Part shown: in pieces, positions 47,717-58,533 of the stretch | How positions within the stretch are numbered: position 1 is the first letter of the stretch | How the letters are laid out: every line of letters starts with the position of its first letter | Source: Hydractinia symbiolongicarpus | Lineage: Eukaryota > Cnidaria > Hydrozoa > Anthoathecata > Hydractiniidae | Length of the DNA stretch: 64,000 nucleotides | Assembly (NCBI RefSeq): GCF_029227915.1 | Contig: NC_079878.1 | Coordinates: forward strand, 26,873,501-26,937,500 | Direction of reading: 5' to 3' | Translations under genes and position numbers: made by a program | Notes under the pieces: generated by a model | What the model saw: only the letters and a program-made list of their open reading frames with translations | Databases searched by the model: none | Told to the model about the DNA's origin: nothing

Positions 47717-48316
47717 TTAAATCCTTTTGAAATTTAACTGACTATCCGCCAAAAGAACTACCTCACTAACTTTCCAATTTCCAGCTTTCAAATCTGGTAC
47801 GCACTTAGACACAAAAGGGTCGACAGAATCTCTTAGTAACAGATGTCCACTGATTTTGGCAGATTTGAGAACAGATGCAAGACTTTCCAGGGGAAGAGGA
47901 CAAGGCAATGTCGAGGAATATAAGGAAATGTTGGAAATTGAATGATGTAGTTTTAACCAATTCCTAATGAAAACAGAAAATCTTTGCTCCAGTTTTGTGA
48001 TAGTAGATAGAGAAACTTCATAAATTAATAATGGCCAGCGGATTCTGGGAATTAACAGATGGTGTAAAAACCAAACCTTATGGACCCCTTTATAAAAGGA
48101 CCTGTCTATAGCCATAAGTTTGTCTTCGGCATCATTTAGAAATTCTTGTATTGCAGCAGAATCAGACAAGGATGAGTTTATTGTTCTGCCTAAAAACCCA
48201 ATTGGATTAGAATGAATGGATGGAATTTTTTCGCTGCCAACTGTAAACGGTGAACTTTGGACTACTTTTCCCTTATCAATAACAATGCTGCGTGATTTAG
48301 AAGGCCTAAACGACAT
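47717..48316 (-). pseudogene. RT-USP retroelement: RT thumb and linker
   Basis: 199 codons open, starting MSFRPSKSRSIVIDKGK, which continues the RT after motif C. Then IHSNPIGFLGRTIN and a long helical region. It is in another frame from the motif C block, so a frameshift or stop lies near 48340. Confidence 0.7.
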
Positions 48317-48358
48317 GCCTACCCAATCAAGAGCTGTTGTACACCTGTTTAATAAATT

Positions 48359-48637
48359 TTAAGTACTTAGAATTGACGTGGACATTAAAAACATATCCTC
48401 CATAAAAGCTTTTATTGGGGGTTGGTCTGGGATTTTGTTTTTATTACCTTCAGTATCAATAAGGCTGGGGGTAACACACACATACTCAATAATAACGTTT
48501 ATAGCTGCAAGAAATAGTATAATGGAAAGTGAACAGCCGATAAAAATTCCCCAACAGTGTTGATGCCAACTGGAAGGACCAGAAGCCGAAAAAGACTCCA
48601 CAGGCTGTCGTAGTATAGCTGCATGAGCCTTATCCAT
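48359..48637 (-). pseudogene. RT-USP retroelement: RT motifs B and C
   Basis: Contains WGIFIGCSLSIILFLAAIN (motif B position) and PIKAFMEDMFLMSTSI (motif C). In motif C the usual xxDD reads MED, so the first catalytic Asp is changed to Glu in this copy, while the plus-strand fragments at 39.7 and 41.2 kb keep FMDD. Confidence 0.75.
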
Positions 48638-48717
48638 GATGCTGGTACACCATAGCGTCTGAGAGCCATAAAAATCAGCTTGTGCGGAACTGAAGGGTAC
48701 GCATTAGCAATATCAAG

Positions 48718-49878
48718 TCATATGGCTGAAAGTGAAGAATGTTGTGCCTTCGCATTCTTAAGTGTGGACCAAACAATAGACATGTGTTCCCAGCAACCCG
48801 GAACTTTTTCCATACAACCTTTTTGAATGGAAGTATTAATGAAGTTGTTTTTCTTTATAATATGCGATTCTAACCACTTGGAAATCAAACTAAAAAAGAG
48901 CTTTCCTTCAACATTCAGAAGAGCTATGGGGCGAAAATCCTTTATGTTGGATGGACAAGGTGTGTTGTTTTTAGGTATATAAACTTCTGATGCAATTCTC
49001 CATTGCACAGGAATAAAAGACTTTTTTAGACAAGCTTGAAAAATGTTAAACAGAAACGATGCAATATGAGGACAATTTTTATATACTGTGTAAGGAATTT
49101 GGTTCAGCCCAGGAGAAGAAGCATTTATACGAGAATGTAGGACAGCTTGGATATCCTTGAACTTTAGCTTGGAAGAATCGAAAGCTGAGACTAGATTTGG
49201 TGGTGAAGGCAATCCAGGGAGATCTGAAAGAGGTATATGGCGTGAGGGATCGTTCAAGGTTGAATGTTTGTGTGAATCCATTTCGTCCTGGGCAACTTCA
49301 AGTTTTATTGAACATTTGGGATCTAAAATATTTTTTCCAGCCTGATAAGGATTCTTAGAGAAAGCCCGGCGTGCATTCGAGATTTTCCAACGTCTTTTTC
49401 TATTCCGCTCACCTCTCCGAAGTAACCTTAACTTGGCCATTATATCATCTAAAAGGTTTTGCATGTTGCTTTTCTCAACTGGGTCAGATGTGTTCTTAAG
49501 AGTTCGGAGTAGACTGTTCTTCTCGTTCACCAAACTGATGCTGCGTAAAGCTCTCCTGTTCAAACCTGATAGGTTGTGCTGGGGAAGTGACCTTACACCA
49601 AAAAGGTGAGACGCATGGTAGTAAATTGTTGATTCCAACAGCTCCACTTTTTTTGACAATGGGTAAGAGCCTAGAAGATTGTGAAAAACTGCATCATCAA
49701 GGGAATTCCACAATGTTGTGTCAATTGACTTCGGCCAAGCAATAGATTGTTTCCATTTTATAGTGCTAAGATGGTCAGGTTCTGTTGATTGCTGAGAAAG
49801 AACACTGTGGGAGTTATCCGGGTTAGCTTTGAGCAGCCGAGACTTTTCAGTGGAATCAACAGCTAGCACGTCTTGCAA
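48718..49878 (-). pseudogene. RT-USP retroelement: N-terminal region and RT motifs 0-2
   Basis: 386 codons open, with the frame continuing upstream to about 50090. A basic region (RRGERNRKRRWKISNARRAF) precedes the RT. RT features: INASSPGLNQIPYTVYKNCP, WRIASEVYIPKNN, IKDFRPIALLNVEGKLFFSL and IQKGCMEKVPGCWEHMSIVW. The catalytic YxDD part follows after a frameshift near 48700. No APE-type endonuclease was seen upstream of the RT, unlike the LINE at 41 kb. Confidence 0.75.
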
Positions 49879-50100
49879 AACAACTTTACACGGTTTTAAT
49901 GTCCAATGCTTAGTGGAAAGAAGTAACGAAGAATCACAAGTAGCAGGAAGGACAGAGGAGTTAGTAATAACGAAATCGATATGCGGAGGGGTAGTCCTAA
50001 TACGGTCAGGGTCTATATCGTTGGGGGTATCATTGTTTAAAAAATTTAACTTTGTTGTCGACCATAAAAAATCCCACGGGCCGGCCTAAGCTTGGTGGGA

Positions 50101-50369
50101 GCGACAGATAACAATTGGGTTGGGGCTGCCAACTTATACGCAGGCTCAGCAGGCATGTTTTTCATGCCATCCCACGACTCTACCTTTTGACACCTTGCGT
50201 GACAGTACTATCTGTCTATTGCTGAATACTTCACTTAGAACTGGTGACTGACAATAGGGGGTGTGATGTTACATGCAACAGAAAAATAACAGAAGAATAA
50301 CACACATACATAGACACACACAAAACAAAATAAGCAAATAAATAAAAAGTAAAGGTCTAGTCTTTCCCA
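50101..50369. other. junction between head-to-head retroelement copies
   Basis: It probably contains the 5' leader of the minus-strand copy (somewhat GC-richer, 50090-50270) and an A-rich tract (50281-50350). No coding signal. Confidence 0.4.
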
Positions 50370-51055
50370 GTGTCAATCTGTCTTTCCAGATTGTCATTCG
50401 TTATCCTTTTGGACAGGTGCTCGTCCTACTATAAAGAGTCTAAGCCCATAGGTCTCTTACATCTTGCCTCCGATTGGTTGCTTCTTTCTGACTTAAAAGG
50501 TGGATTCGTTTTCCCTGGTTGTATCGCAATAACATCGCTTATAGCAGATCTTGTCATGTACTCGAACAACAGTAAACGTGTAATTTTGATAGAACTTACA
50601 TGTCCATGTGAGGTTAATATGGAAATCTAGCATTCAAAGAAGCTTTCGAAGTATTCACCCTTAGTTGAAATTATTAAACAGAACCGATGGAATGTAAATA
50701 TTTTCGCAATTGAAGTAGGTGCTCGAGGTTATTGCTCCCGATCAGTGTCACTGTGTTTAAAAAGGTTAGGGTTGAACAACAACAAAACTTTCAGAGCTGC
50801 ACGTAACCTTGCTGATGTATGTATAAAATCCTCTTTTTGTATTTGGATTGCAAGAAGTTCAAGTAAATGAATTCAAGATTGACTTATCTCTGTATCCTCC
50901 ATACCAACGGGGCCTGATTCTCAAATGCCAAAAACCAAAACCTCGCCATAGAAACAAAACCGAACTTACTGTAAGAGCAACCCGTCTGAAAAGCGTTTCC
51001 CAGATTTGCCTACCCACAAGACTGCTTCAAAAACTTTACATGGAGGCGCTATAAA
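50370..51055 (+). pseudogene. RT-USP retroelement, plus copy: endonuclease domain
   Basis: Encodes LLHLASDWLLLSDL, then LIADLVMYSNNSKRVILIEL and TCPCEVN. After one in-frame TAG (about 50628) come KKLSKYSPLVEIIKQNRWNV and FAIEVGARGYCSRS. The match to the minus copy is clear and the WNV...EVGARGY block extends the domain. The RT and zinc knuckle are missing upstream. The frame shifts again near 50870. Confidence 0.7.
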
Positions 51056-52017
51056 TAAAGGTAATACATACTACGACAATTCTATTTTGCAAGCTTTAAC
51101 TGTAACTCATACACTTTGGTCACAATGTGCATCTGAGTCCTCTTATGTTTCTCCCCTCTCTCCAAGTCAGTCTTACTGAACATATCTTTGCTCTATAAAT
51201 CACGGCATACTATAGACCCGTCCAACTTTCTCAGAGCTTTGCAGTGTAAGATTTCAAGCATTAGGGGCGCTCGATTTAATATTAACATCCAACAGGACGT
51301 TCCAGAGATACTTTTACACATCTTGGATGCATTAACAGGACCGTCGGTTATTGCAAACAATAGCATTACTAATATTTTAACAACGACCATGTCATGCAAT
51401 TCGTGTCTCTTTTCAACTAATAGGGAGGAGAGGATGACTATAGTGCCACTTGCTACCTCAAGTAGCGTTGCAAACTCTTTTCACTTGTTTTTCCAACCCG
51501 AAGAGCTGACTGGCAATGACATGTGGCCTTGTGCACAGTGTTCTTCCCTCCAAGAGAGACAGCTTTTAGTCAGTGTGGAGATTTGTTGATTCTCCAACTA
51601 AAAAGACTTACCTGTCTCGAGGGTATCTTCCCTCGACATAGGTAAATCACAGTAAAAAACAACCAATATGTTAATTGTATCTCTCACTCTGGCAACATAT
51701 TGGAAGTACCTTCACATCCTGCAGATGATGTATCTTTTACCAACAAATATAAACTAGTGGCAACTACAAATCATTCAGGCACACTAGCAGCCGGTCACTA
51801 TTGGGCATTTATTAAAGATCGGAATGTAGACGAGGGGTTGAAATGAGATGACAGGGCAGTAGTTAAGGTTAAGACGTCTGATATAAATAACTCAACAGTG
51901 TATGCGTTGTTTTTCTCAAGCTGCAAAAACGCAAGTTTTCCTTTGCTAAAGGGGAGGACTTCTTTTCCTAGCAGTTTTTTAACCCTGGCTGTTACTTTCA
52001 CCGGCAGCCTACCGTGA
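51043..52017 (+). pseudogene. RT-USP retroelement, plus copy: USP domain with Cys-to-Tyr change
   Basis: Starts with a recognisable USP Cys box, AINKGNTYYDNSILQAL, where the consensus NTCY reads NTYY, so the catalytic Cys is Tyr (TAC). An in-frame stop and a short shift follow near 51175. Then come NFLRALQCKISSIRG, QQDVPEILLHILDAL, CNSC and CAQC (zinc ribbon), SGTLAAGHYWAFIKD (His box) and DDRAV with STVYALFFSS. A TGA replaces Trp before DDRAV (about 51845), and another stop follows LLVSVEIC. It is non-functional but shows the whole USP order after the endonuclease. Confidence 0.75.
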
Positions 52018-52995
52018 TTCAGGAGTTTGCTCACTCTTCACTCTCTTACAGAGTAATTAAAAGAAGCTAAGCAAGGGGGATTGACTATCTGTCTTGTCTT
52101 TGGCCCCACTTTTAACCCCAGTCCATTAGGGAGGCCAAGTTTGCTCACTTTGTCTACAGGGTTACCGATCCTAATGTAACCACAGTTATTGTTATAAGAA
52201 GCTTTGCAAAGGGTTTGAAATTTCTTTTTCGGGTCTTCGTGGATTTACGCCCACGCATTTTACCCCAGTAACTTCAGGCTGGTCCTGACATAGGGCTGGT
52301 CCCAAGCATCAATCACCTGCGTAATCCTGAGTGTTGGGATCCCGTAACACATGTGAAATGCTACTGCCAGGTTCACAAGTCCTGATACATAGGTGGTTAT
52401 CTGCTCTTATTTATTGTTTTATAGTTTTATATTTAAATTTATTTGTTTTTTTCTGTGTTGTATGGCAATTTGTAACAGTCAGTGTTTGTGATGTAATGTT
52501 TATAGAGGGTCTTTAATTCAATTACATTGATTCTGCAGACTATCCGTGTAAAAAGGGAGATCTTGCACTGATTATAGATCTCTAGAGGGTGTAACCTCTA
52601 CAATTCAAAAACAAAAGAGTCAGTAGACTAGTTCAATTATTACAGCTTGCTGTTTTGTTATCTATCTTTACATTTTTTTTGAGTTCCAAGTCATGATTTC
52701 TCCCAACTGTGATATTTAACCTGTCTCGCTTTCACCAGTTTCAGTGCTGGCTAATGCACTGGACAACGTCGAGGAATCCCGGGTAAATTTAGAAAAATGT
52801 GGTTCTGCCTTATGGTTTTTTAGATTCTTACTGCGGATATCAGGATATCGGATATTATATCCCTTGAGTGCCAATAGGAAAAAATTATCCTGAAATTAAA
52901 GAACAAAAACTATTTTTCATCACTCTTTCAATGGCTCATATTAAATCACATTTTAATTACTTAACGATAAACCAATAAACTTTATTGATCTTTTA
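52018..52995. other. element tail and non-coding spacer (unit 1)
   Basis: 52068-52125 holds the conserved RT-USP 3' tail. The remainder (repeated at 57557-58533) shows no gene. The phrase GGATATCAGGATATCGGATA lies near 52840. Confidence 0.45.
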
Positions 52996-54110
52996 AAATA
53001 GTGCGAGCTTTAATGATTTCACAAAACAAAGCCGATGTTGCTCAAAAAATTCCAAATTTTATTGATCTGCTAGAGTGGGTAGATTTGATATTTGGTGATG
53101 CAGTTTATGAGACAAACAGATATCAATTGAAAGTGACATGAAAATTATCAGAACGCATATCCTTGATAGAATAGAGACTCAAGATAAGTGTTTTTTACGA
53201 CTAACGATTTTGTTGAACTTGGGGATGTAACATTATCAAGGTTAATAATAGTTAATGGGCGTAGAGATGGTAAGCTTTCCCGTCTTGAAATTTCGGATTG
53301 GAATATGGAAAAAAACGATGAATGGATTGACAAACGAAATATGTCCCATTTGGATGAATTTGACAAGATCTTAATGAAGTTTTTGAAAGTTACGTATATA
53401 ACGGGTATGGAATTGGATTTTTATTGGAAGTGCTGTGGTGTAACCCCTGTATGTTAGTGTTAATAGTTCTTATTCTAAATATTTTTAAGTTATTCCTGTC
53501 GTTCCAAAAAATATAGCTGTTCATTTTTTAAATGAGATATCAATCCAGCTAACAATTGGAACTTGTAATACATGAAGGAGAAAGAATATCGATGGAGCTG
53601 TGGTGGCTATACACTTTTCATTGCACTTTCTTTTACATCACAAAATGTCATTTTCAATTCATTTTCTCTTGAAATAATAAGGGAACAATCATTTGGTACC
53701 TCTTCTAATACCCAAAGAAACAGAAGCTGCACTACATCCTTTGTCGTGCCCAGATTACCGTAAAATTGCTGGAATTCCGGTAGATAATCCTTTCATTTTT
53801 GCCACCACGCGACAGTCAGAAGATCATACTTCTGGATGGCATAGTCTCCACAGGATTTGAAAAATGTGCCGTCAAAAAAGCTTGAGAACATCAAGTCCAC
53901 TGCTAACAAGCATCGGTTAAGTACGCTGTCGGTCTCTATGGATATAAGTCAGCAGGATAGAGACTTATTTTACAAGCATGTGGGCCACAGTGAAAAAATT
54001 AATCAGACAATATACTAAGCACCTTCTGGGTTAAACGAAGTCGTTAGAGCTGAGAAGCACATAATGGATATTGATCGAAGTAAGCTATTTCATCTTACGA
54101 AAATCCCATG
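52996..54110 (+). pseudogene. tyrosine-recombinase-like gene fragment with intron (unit 1)
   Basis: An N-terminal piece (NFIDLLEWVDLIFGDAVYE) is followed, after stops, by a block with RLIIVNGRRDGKLSRLEI (candidate box I arginine) and MSHLDEFDKILMKFLKVTYI. A GT donor at 53405 and an AG at 53681 flank a 277-nt intron, and joining them restores phase 1. The next exon encodes LVPLLIPKETEAALHPLSCP, NPFIFATTRQSE, TANKHRLSTLSVSMDI and YKHVGHSEKINQTIY, a pattern like the C-terminal box of tyrosine recombinases (HR..., GH, Tyr). A TAA follows the Tyr where I expect Gln. Unit 1 also has a frame change near 53860. Related sequences are, from memory, abundant in cnidarians, often with C2H2-like fingers in front. 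The function is unknown. Confidence 0.55.
53405..53681 (+). other. intron in recombinase-like gene fragment (unit 1)
   Basis: GT donor (ACG G before GTATGG) and AG acceptor (GAAATAATAAG). It is phase 1 and restores a continuous reading TG...NNHLVPLL. The same intron is present in unit 2 at about 58944-59219. Confidence 0.5.
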
Positions 54111-54827
54111 TGTTAAACTGATTCTAATGTGCTACTTTTTCCATGTTGTATGATAACTTACTACATTTTTCTGTCAATCAGAATAAAACGTGATCACAAA
54201 ATTGACACATGTGAGTAGTGCTGGATAAAGAGAAAAATGGGGAAATAAATTGTTGGAATACATACTTTGTATAGCCAAACGAACTAATTTTATTTGCAAT
54301 GTTAATTTTTGATCAAGCTCCACTGTTGCTTTTTTGAGACTTTTAGCCTCATTTATTTCTTAGCCGTTGCTTAAATGCTTAAAGTTAAGTAAGCAATTAT
54401 TTTCAAATTTTATTTGTGCTTCTCTAATCGTCCCCAGCCTTATCGTTTTATCATTGAAAATTTAGTGGAAATAAGTTCATTCACGTAAAAAGTATTTCAG
54501 TCTGTTTAATATAGGTTGACTAAATTACTGAAACTGTAGCTTTTACTTTTCTCTAGGGTCTTCACAAAGCTTGGATGTGGGTTTCACTGGGAATACCATT
54601 GGTGAAAAGTTCCCCGCATATCTAAAAAATGATTAATATCGACTTGCACTTCAAGCTGTTCGGTTTAATTTGGTACCGGTTTAATTTGGGAAGAGGATAA
54701 TGTCGCCAATTTTGATATTAAGATCATTTCGAAACCATTTTGGTTGTTTCATTAGTTTAGGTACATAGGTTATTAACCAACATTTGAACCATGCGTTGAA
54801 TATCCTACGGTTTTGATCAATAAATTT
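54111..54827. other. non-coding stretch, possibly BEL/Pao 3' flank or LTR (unit 1)
   Basis: No ORF. It lies 3' of the minus-strand integrase, where an LTR would be expected, but I cannot identify LTR ends. Confidence 0.3.
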
Positions 54828-55193
54828 TTAAGGCTTATCAGTTGAGGCAATAGGACCAACTGGTGACCTGTCATTGTTGCGGCCGAAGCGTAAACGATTT
54901 GGTGTTATTAGGTCAGCATTTTCAAAATCAGCTGTGACATCTCCAATAGCTAATGGGAGATCATTAATACAATTGGCTATTTCTGTACCCAGAGTCTCCC
55001 ACTGTAGTATAAAAAGTCTCTCATTTGAACTTGATTTTAATATAGATTCTTTAACTTGTTTAATTTTTCTTTCTACTTTAACATGCATAAAGTGTCCCTC
55101 AACAGGGCGTGTCTCGAATGTAATTCCCATTTCTTTGTGGAGTCTACCCTTATAATCCATAAACGTGATTTTCATGTTTTTGCATCCACTCAC
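54828..55193 (-). pseudogene. BEL/Pao integrase C-terminal part (unit 1)
   Basis: 121 codons with GHFMHVKVERKIKQVKESI, ERLFILQWETLGTEIANCIN and TPNRLRFGRNNDRSP. This is typical of the end of BEL/Pao integrases. It ends with a stop near 54828 and is separated from the core by a frameshift at about 55200-55270. Confidence 0.8.
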
Positions 55194-55274
55194 TAATTGG
55201 CTTCCTTCGTTTGGTAAAAGGATTTTTGGATATCTAACCCCAAATGAAAACCGAATAAACGCTTGGATGAAACC

Positions 55275-55814
55275 TTAGGCGCTGTAATCTTCCATAACTT
55301 TTATGTTTATGGTTGATGTTGTGCTACAACAAAACACCAAGTACCAAACTTTTACAGTGGTTCTCTTGTTGTGTGGGGAATATGCCAAGAATGGGGCAGC
55401 TAGATCGACTTGACACACGTAAAACGCAGGAGCGATGCTGAGATTGTGGTTGGAGATCGGTCCCATAGCAACGTCAATAGTATGTTTCAATAGATATCGA
55501 CATCTTTCACAATTTTTTCTGATAACTTTTACTTGCGCTCTATCTTCGATTATGTGCACTTGCTTCATGACGTATCGATGAACGGTTTCGATACCGGAAT
55601 GCTTAGCAACAGGGTGGTACCAATGAACCTCATTGATTATACTAGATGCAATAGGTGAATACTTAGCAACAATTGGTACAAAAAATGTGGAACTTGTCAA
55701 ATCTAACATAACATCTGTCATAGTGCTCGTGTTAGTGAACTTCTGATCTGGTAGAATACGTCCTGCATAATACAGCATGTTGTTGTTGTTTTTTTGATAT
55801 TTTAGCATAAGCAT
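55275..55814 (-). pseudogene. BEL/Pao integrase: zinc-binding and start of catalytic core (unit 1)
   Basis: 179 codons. The HHCC-type zinc-binding motif is visible (HWYHPVAKHSGIETVHRYV and CERCRYL). The catalytic core starts at CQVDLAAPFLAYSP, which contains the first acidic residue. Confidence 0.8.
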
Positions 55815-55911
55815 TTATTTTTTGCAAATTTCTTAACTTCAGCGGTTGTTTTTTTCCAAAAGTACTCTCTGGCAACCTTCAAGTCATCATTAGCCAAGAT
55901 AATTGTTTCCA

Positions 55912-56360
55912 CTAGAGAGATGGACTTATTTGACTTTGTAATAAAACATTTAATTTAAAGTTACTGATAAATCTGTACACAAGTCCAAGTAATCGAATAA
56001 CGTAACTGAATCTATGTTTCAATGGATCAATAACGTAATTTGACAATTGGTACCTGGATATTACCTCGTCAGATATTTTTCTTAAACCTGTGAAAGAAAA
56101 AAAAAAGAAAATTACAAAGTGCACGCACAAGTATCTGTTGATTCTTCATGCTGTGTAATTTCTTTTATTGTTTTGGATAAATCTTCTTTCAAATTTAGTG
56201 TGTTAACGTTGTATGCAGGAAATTTTGATAGGTCTGACTTCATCCACTCGAATCCTTCTATCCATGTAGATCCTGGACTGACATCTAAGATAGTAGCACC
56301 TCGTCTAGTTCCAACATCGGCTATCATATCTTTACTTTTGGCGTACATTCAATCATCACG
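55912..56360 (-). pseudogene. BEL/Pao pol, region between RNase H and integrase (unit 1)
   Basis: Two short frames carry YAKSKDMIADVGTRRGATIL with STWIEGFEWM, and then KHRFSYVIRLLGLVYRFISN. They correspond to the pol segment before integrase in BEL/Pao elements. A T-rich, AG-ended interruption separates them at about 56090-56125. Confidence 0.65.
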
Positions 56361-56461
56361 TTTGCTAAATTTGGCGATATCAATTACTCGATTTCTCACC
56401 CATGTTTTGAGAGGTTTATTCTCATTTGTTATCCAAACAAAGCAATTTGACTGTCGGTTAG

Positions 56462-56762
56462 TTAGACTGATTCAACATGGAATTTTCCAAGAGATCTTTT
56501 CACAACAAAGCCTGTGTGTGCATTTAAGATAGCAGCAATTAATTCGGCTCTCGGCTGAGTTGTTCCTTCTGAAATTAATTCCAAGCGTGCACAAATAAGT
56601 TGACATGAAAACAAACCATCCTTTTTTAGGTAACGAGCATAAATAGCAGTATCGATTGTATTCATGTCTAAATTTACGGCATCAGACGGTACTATTGCTC
56701 TGTCGAACCGAATTGTATTTCTTTCTTTCATCATTACGAAATGTGAAGTCCAGAGGGGTCTT
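56462..56762 (-). pseudogene. BEL/Pao RNase H fragment (unit 1), cut by duplication junction
   Basis: Contains YARYLKKDGLFSCQLICARL and QPRAELIAAILNAHTG (RNase H catalytic Glu in AEL). Upstream of about 56762 the minus-strand reading enters USP antisense sequence, so this pol copy has no RT. Confidence 0.75.
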
Positions 56763-57557
56763 AACTTTCTCAGAGCTTTGCAGTGTAAGATGTCCAGCAT
56801 TAGGGGCGTTGGATTTAATATTAACATCCAACAGGACGTTCCAGAGATACTTTTACACATCTTGGATGCATTAACAGGACCGTCGGTTATTGCAAACAAT
56901 AGCATTACTAATATTTTAACAACGACCATGTCATGCAATTCGTGTCTCTTTTCAACTAATAGGGAGGAGAGGATGACTATAGTGCCACTTGCTACCTCAA
57001 GTAGCGTTGCAAACTCTTTTCACTTGTTTTTCCAACCCGAAGAGCTGACTGGCAATGACATGTGGCTTTGTGCACAGTGTTCTTCCCTTCAAGAGAGACA
57101 GCTTTTAGTCAGTGTGGAGATTTGTTGATTCTCCAACTAAAAAAGATTTACCTGTCTCGAGGGAATCTTCTCTCGACACAGGTAAATCACAGTAAAAAAC
57201 AACCAATATGTTAATTGTATCTCTCACTCTGGCAACATATTGGAGGTACCTTCACATCCTGCAGATGATGTATCTTTTACCAACAAATATAAACTAGTGG
57301 CAACTACAAATCATTCAGGCACACTAGCAGCATGTCACTATTGGGCATTTATTAAAGATCGGAATGTAGACGAGGGGTTGAAATGGGATGACAGGGCAGT
57401 AGTTAAGGTTAAGACGTCTGATATAAATAACTCAACAGTGTATGCGTTGTTTTTCTCAAGCTGCGAAAACGCAAGTTTTCCTTTGCTAAAGGGGAGGACT
57501 TCTTTTCCTAGCAGTTTTTTAACCCTGGCTGTTATTTTCACCGGCAGCCTACCGTGA
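56763..57557 (+). pseudogene. RT-USP retroelement: USP domain fragment (unit 2)
   Basis: The same USP part as in unit 1 but without the Cys box, because the duplication starts inside the domain. Differences: Trp before DDRAV is intact (GLKWDDRAV), and the His box reads AACHYWAF where unit 1 has AAGHYWAF. The stop after LLVSVEIC is shared, so it predates the duplication. Confidence 0.7.
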
Positions 57558-58533
57558 TTCAGGAGTTTGCTCACTCTTCACTCTCTTACAGAGTAATTAA
57601 AAGAAGCTAAGCAAGGGGGATTGACTATCTGTCTTGTCTTTGGCCCTACTTTTAACCCCAGTCCATTAGGGAGGCCAAGTTTGCTCACTTTGTCTACAGG
57701 GTTAACGATCCTAATGTAACCACAGTTATTGTTATAAGAAGCTTTGCAAGGGGTTTGAAATTTCTTTTTCGGGTCTTCGTGGATTTACGCCCACGCATTT
57801 TACCCCAGTAACTTCAGGCTGGTCCTGACATAGGGCTGGTCCCAAGCATCAATCACCTGCGTAATCCTGAGTGTTGGGATCCCGTAACACATGTGAAATG
57901 CTACTGCCAGGTTCACAAGTCCTGATACATAGGTGGTTATCTGCTCTTATTTATTGTTTTACAGTTTTATGTTTAAATTTATTTGTTTTTTTCTGTGTTG
58001 TATGGCAATTTGTAACAGTCAGTGTTTGTGATGTAATGTTTATAGAGGGTCTTTAATTCAATTACATTGATTCTGCAGACAATCCGTGTAAAAAGGGAGA
58101 TCTTGCACTGATTATAGATCTCTAGAGGGTGTAACTTCTACAATTCAAAAACAAAAGAGTCAGTAGACTAGTTCAATCATTACAGCTTGCTGTTTTGTTA
58201 TCTATCTTTACATTTTTTTGAGTTCCAAGTCATGATTTCTCCCAACTGTGATATTTAACCTGTGTCGCTTTCACCAGTTTCAGTGCTGGCTAATGCAATG
58301 GACAACGTCGAGGAATCCTGGGTAAATTTGGAAAAATGTGGTTCTGCCTTATGGTTTTTTAGATTCTTACTGCGGATATCAGGATATCGGATATTATATC
58401 TCTTGAGTGCCAATAGGAAAAAATTATCCTGAAATTAAAGAACAAAAACTATTTTGCATCACTCTTTCAATGGCTCATATTAAATCACATTTTAATTACT
58501 TAACGATAAACCAATAAACTTTATTGATCTTCT
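57558..58533. other. element tail and non-coding spacer (unit 2)
   Basis: Copy of 52018-52995, including the RT-USP 3' tail. No gene is seen. Confidence 0.45.

Larger units (their letters stand above)
46260..50100 (-). mobile_element. RT-USP retroelement, minus-strand copy
   Basis: Read from 50100 down to 46260: an N-terminal region of unknown function, a reverse transcriptase, a zinc knuckle, a PD-(D/E)XK-like endonuclease, a USP-type protease domain and the conserved tail. Frameshifts and stops interrupt it at about 48700, 48340 and 47700, and a deletion removes the junction between endonuclease and protease. The RT is of non-LTR type with an F(M)xDD/FMED motif C. The zinc knuckle and restriction-like endonuclease after the RT place it near the site-specific REL-endonuclease elements by domain order only. 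Confidence 0.7.
51224..56762. repeat. 5.54-kb tandem duplication, unit 1
   Basis: It matches 56763-62300 throughout with an offset of 5537-5540 bp, few substitutions and single-base indels. The left edge is inside the USP domain (AACTTTCTCAGAGCTTTGCA) and the right edge is inside the BEL/Pao RNase H region (GAAGTCCAGAGGGGTCTT). At the internal junction the RNase H reading is directly followed by the USP phrase. Confidence 0.95.

Noticed and set aside
51193-51399. Minus-strand ORF beginning MHDMVVVKILVML, repeated within 56462-56938
   Set aside because: It is the antisense shadow of the USP domain. In unit 1 it fuses to RNase H sequence only because of the duplication junction.
56119-56532. 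137-codon plus-strand ORF (and its copy 61656-62069)
   Set aside because: It is opposite to the BEL/Pao pol linker and RNase H, which have recognisable motifs. The plus reading has none.
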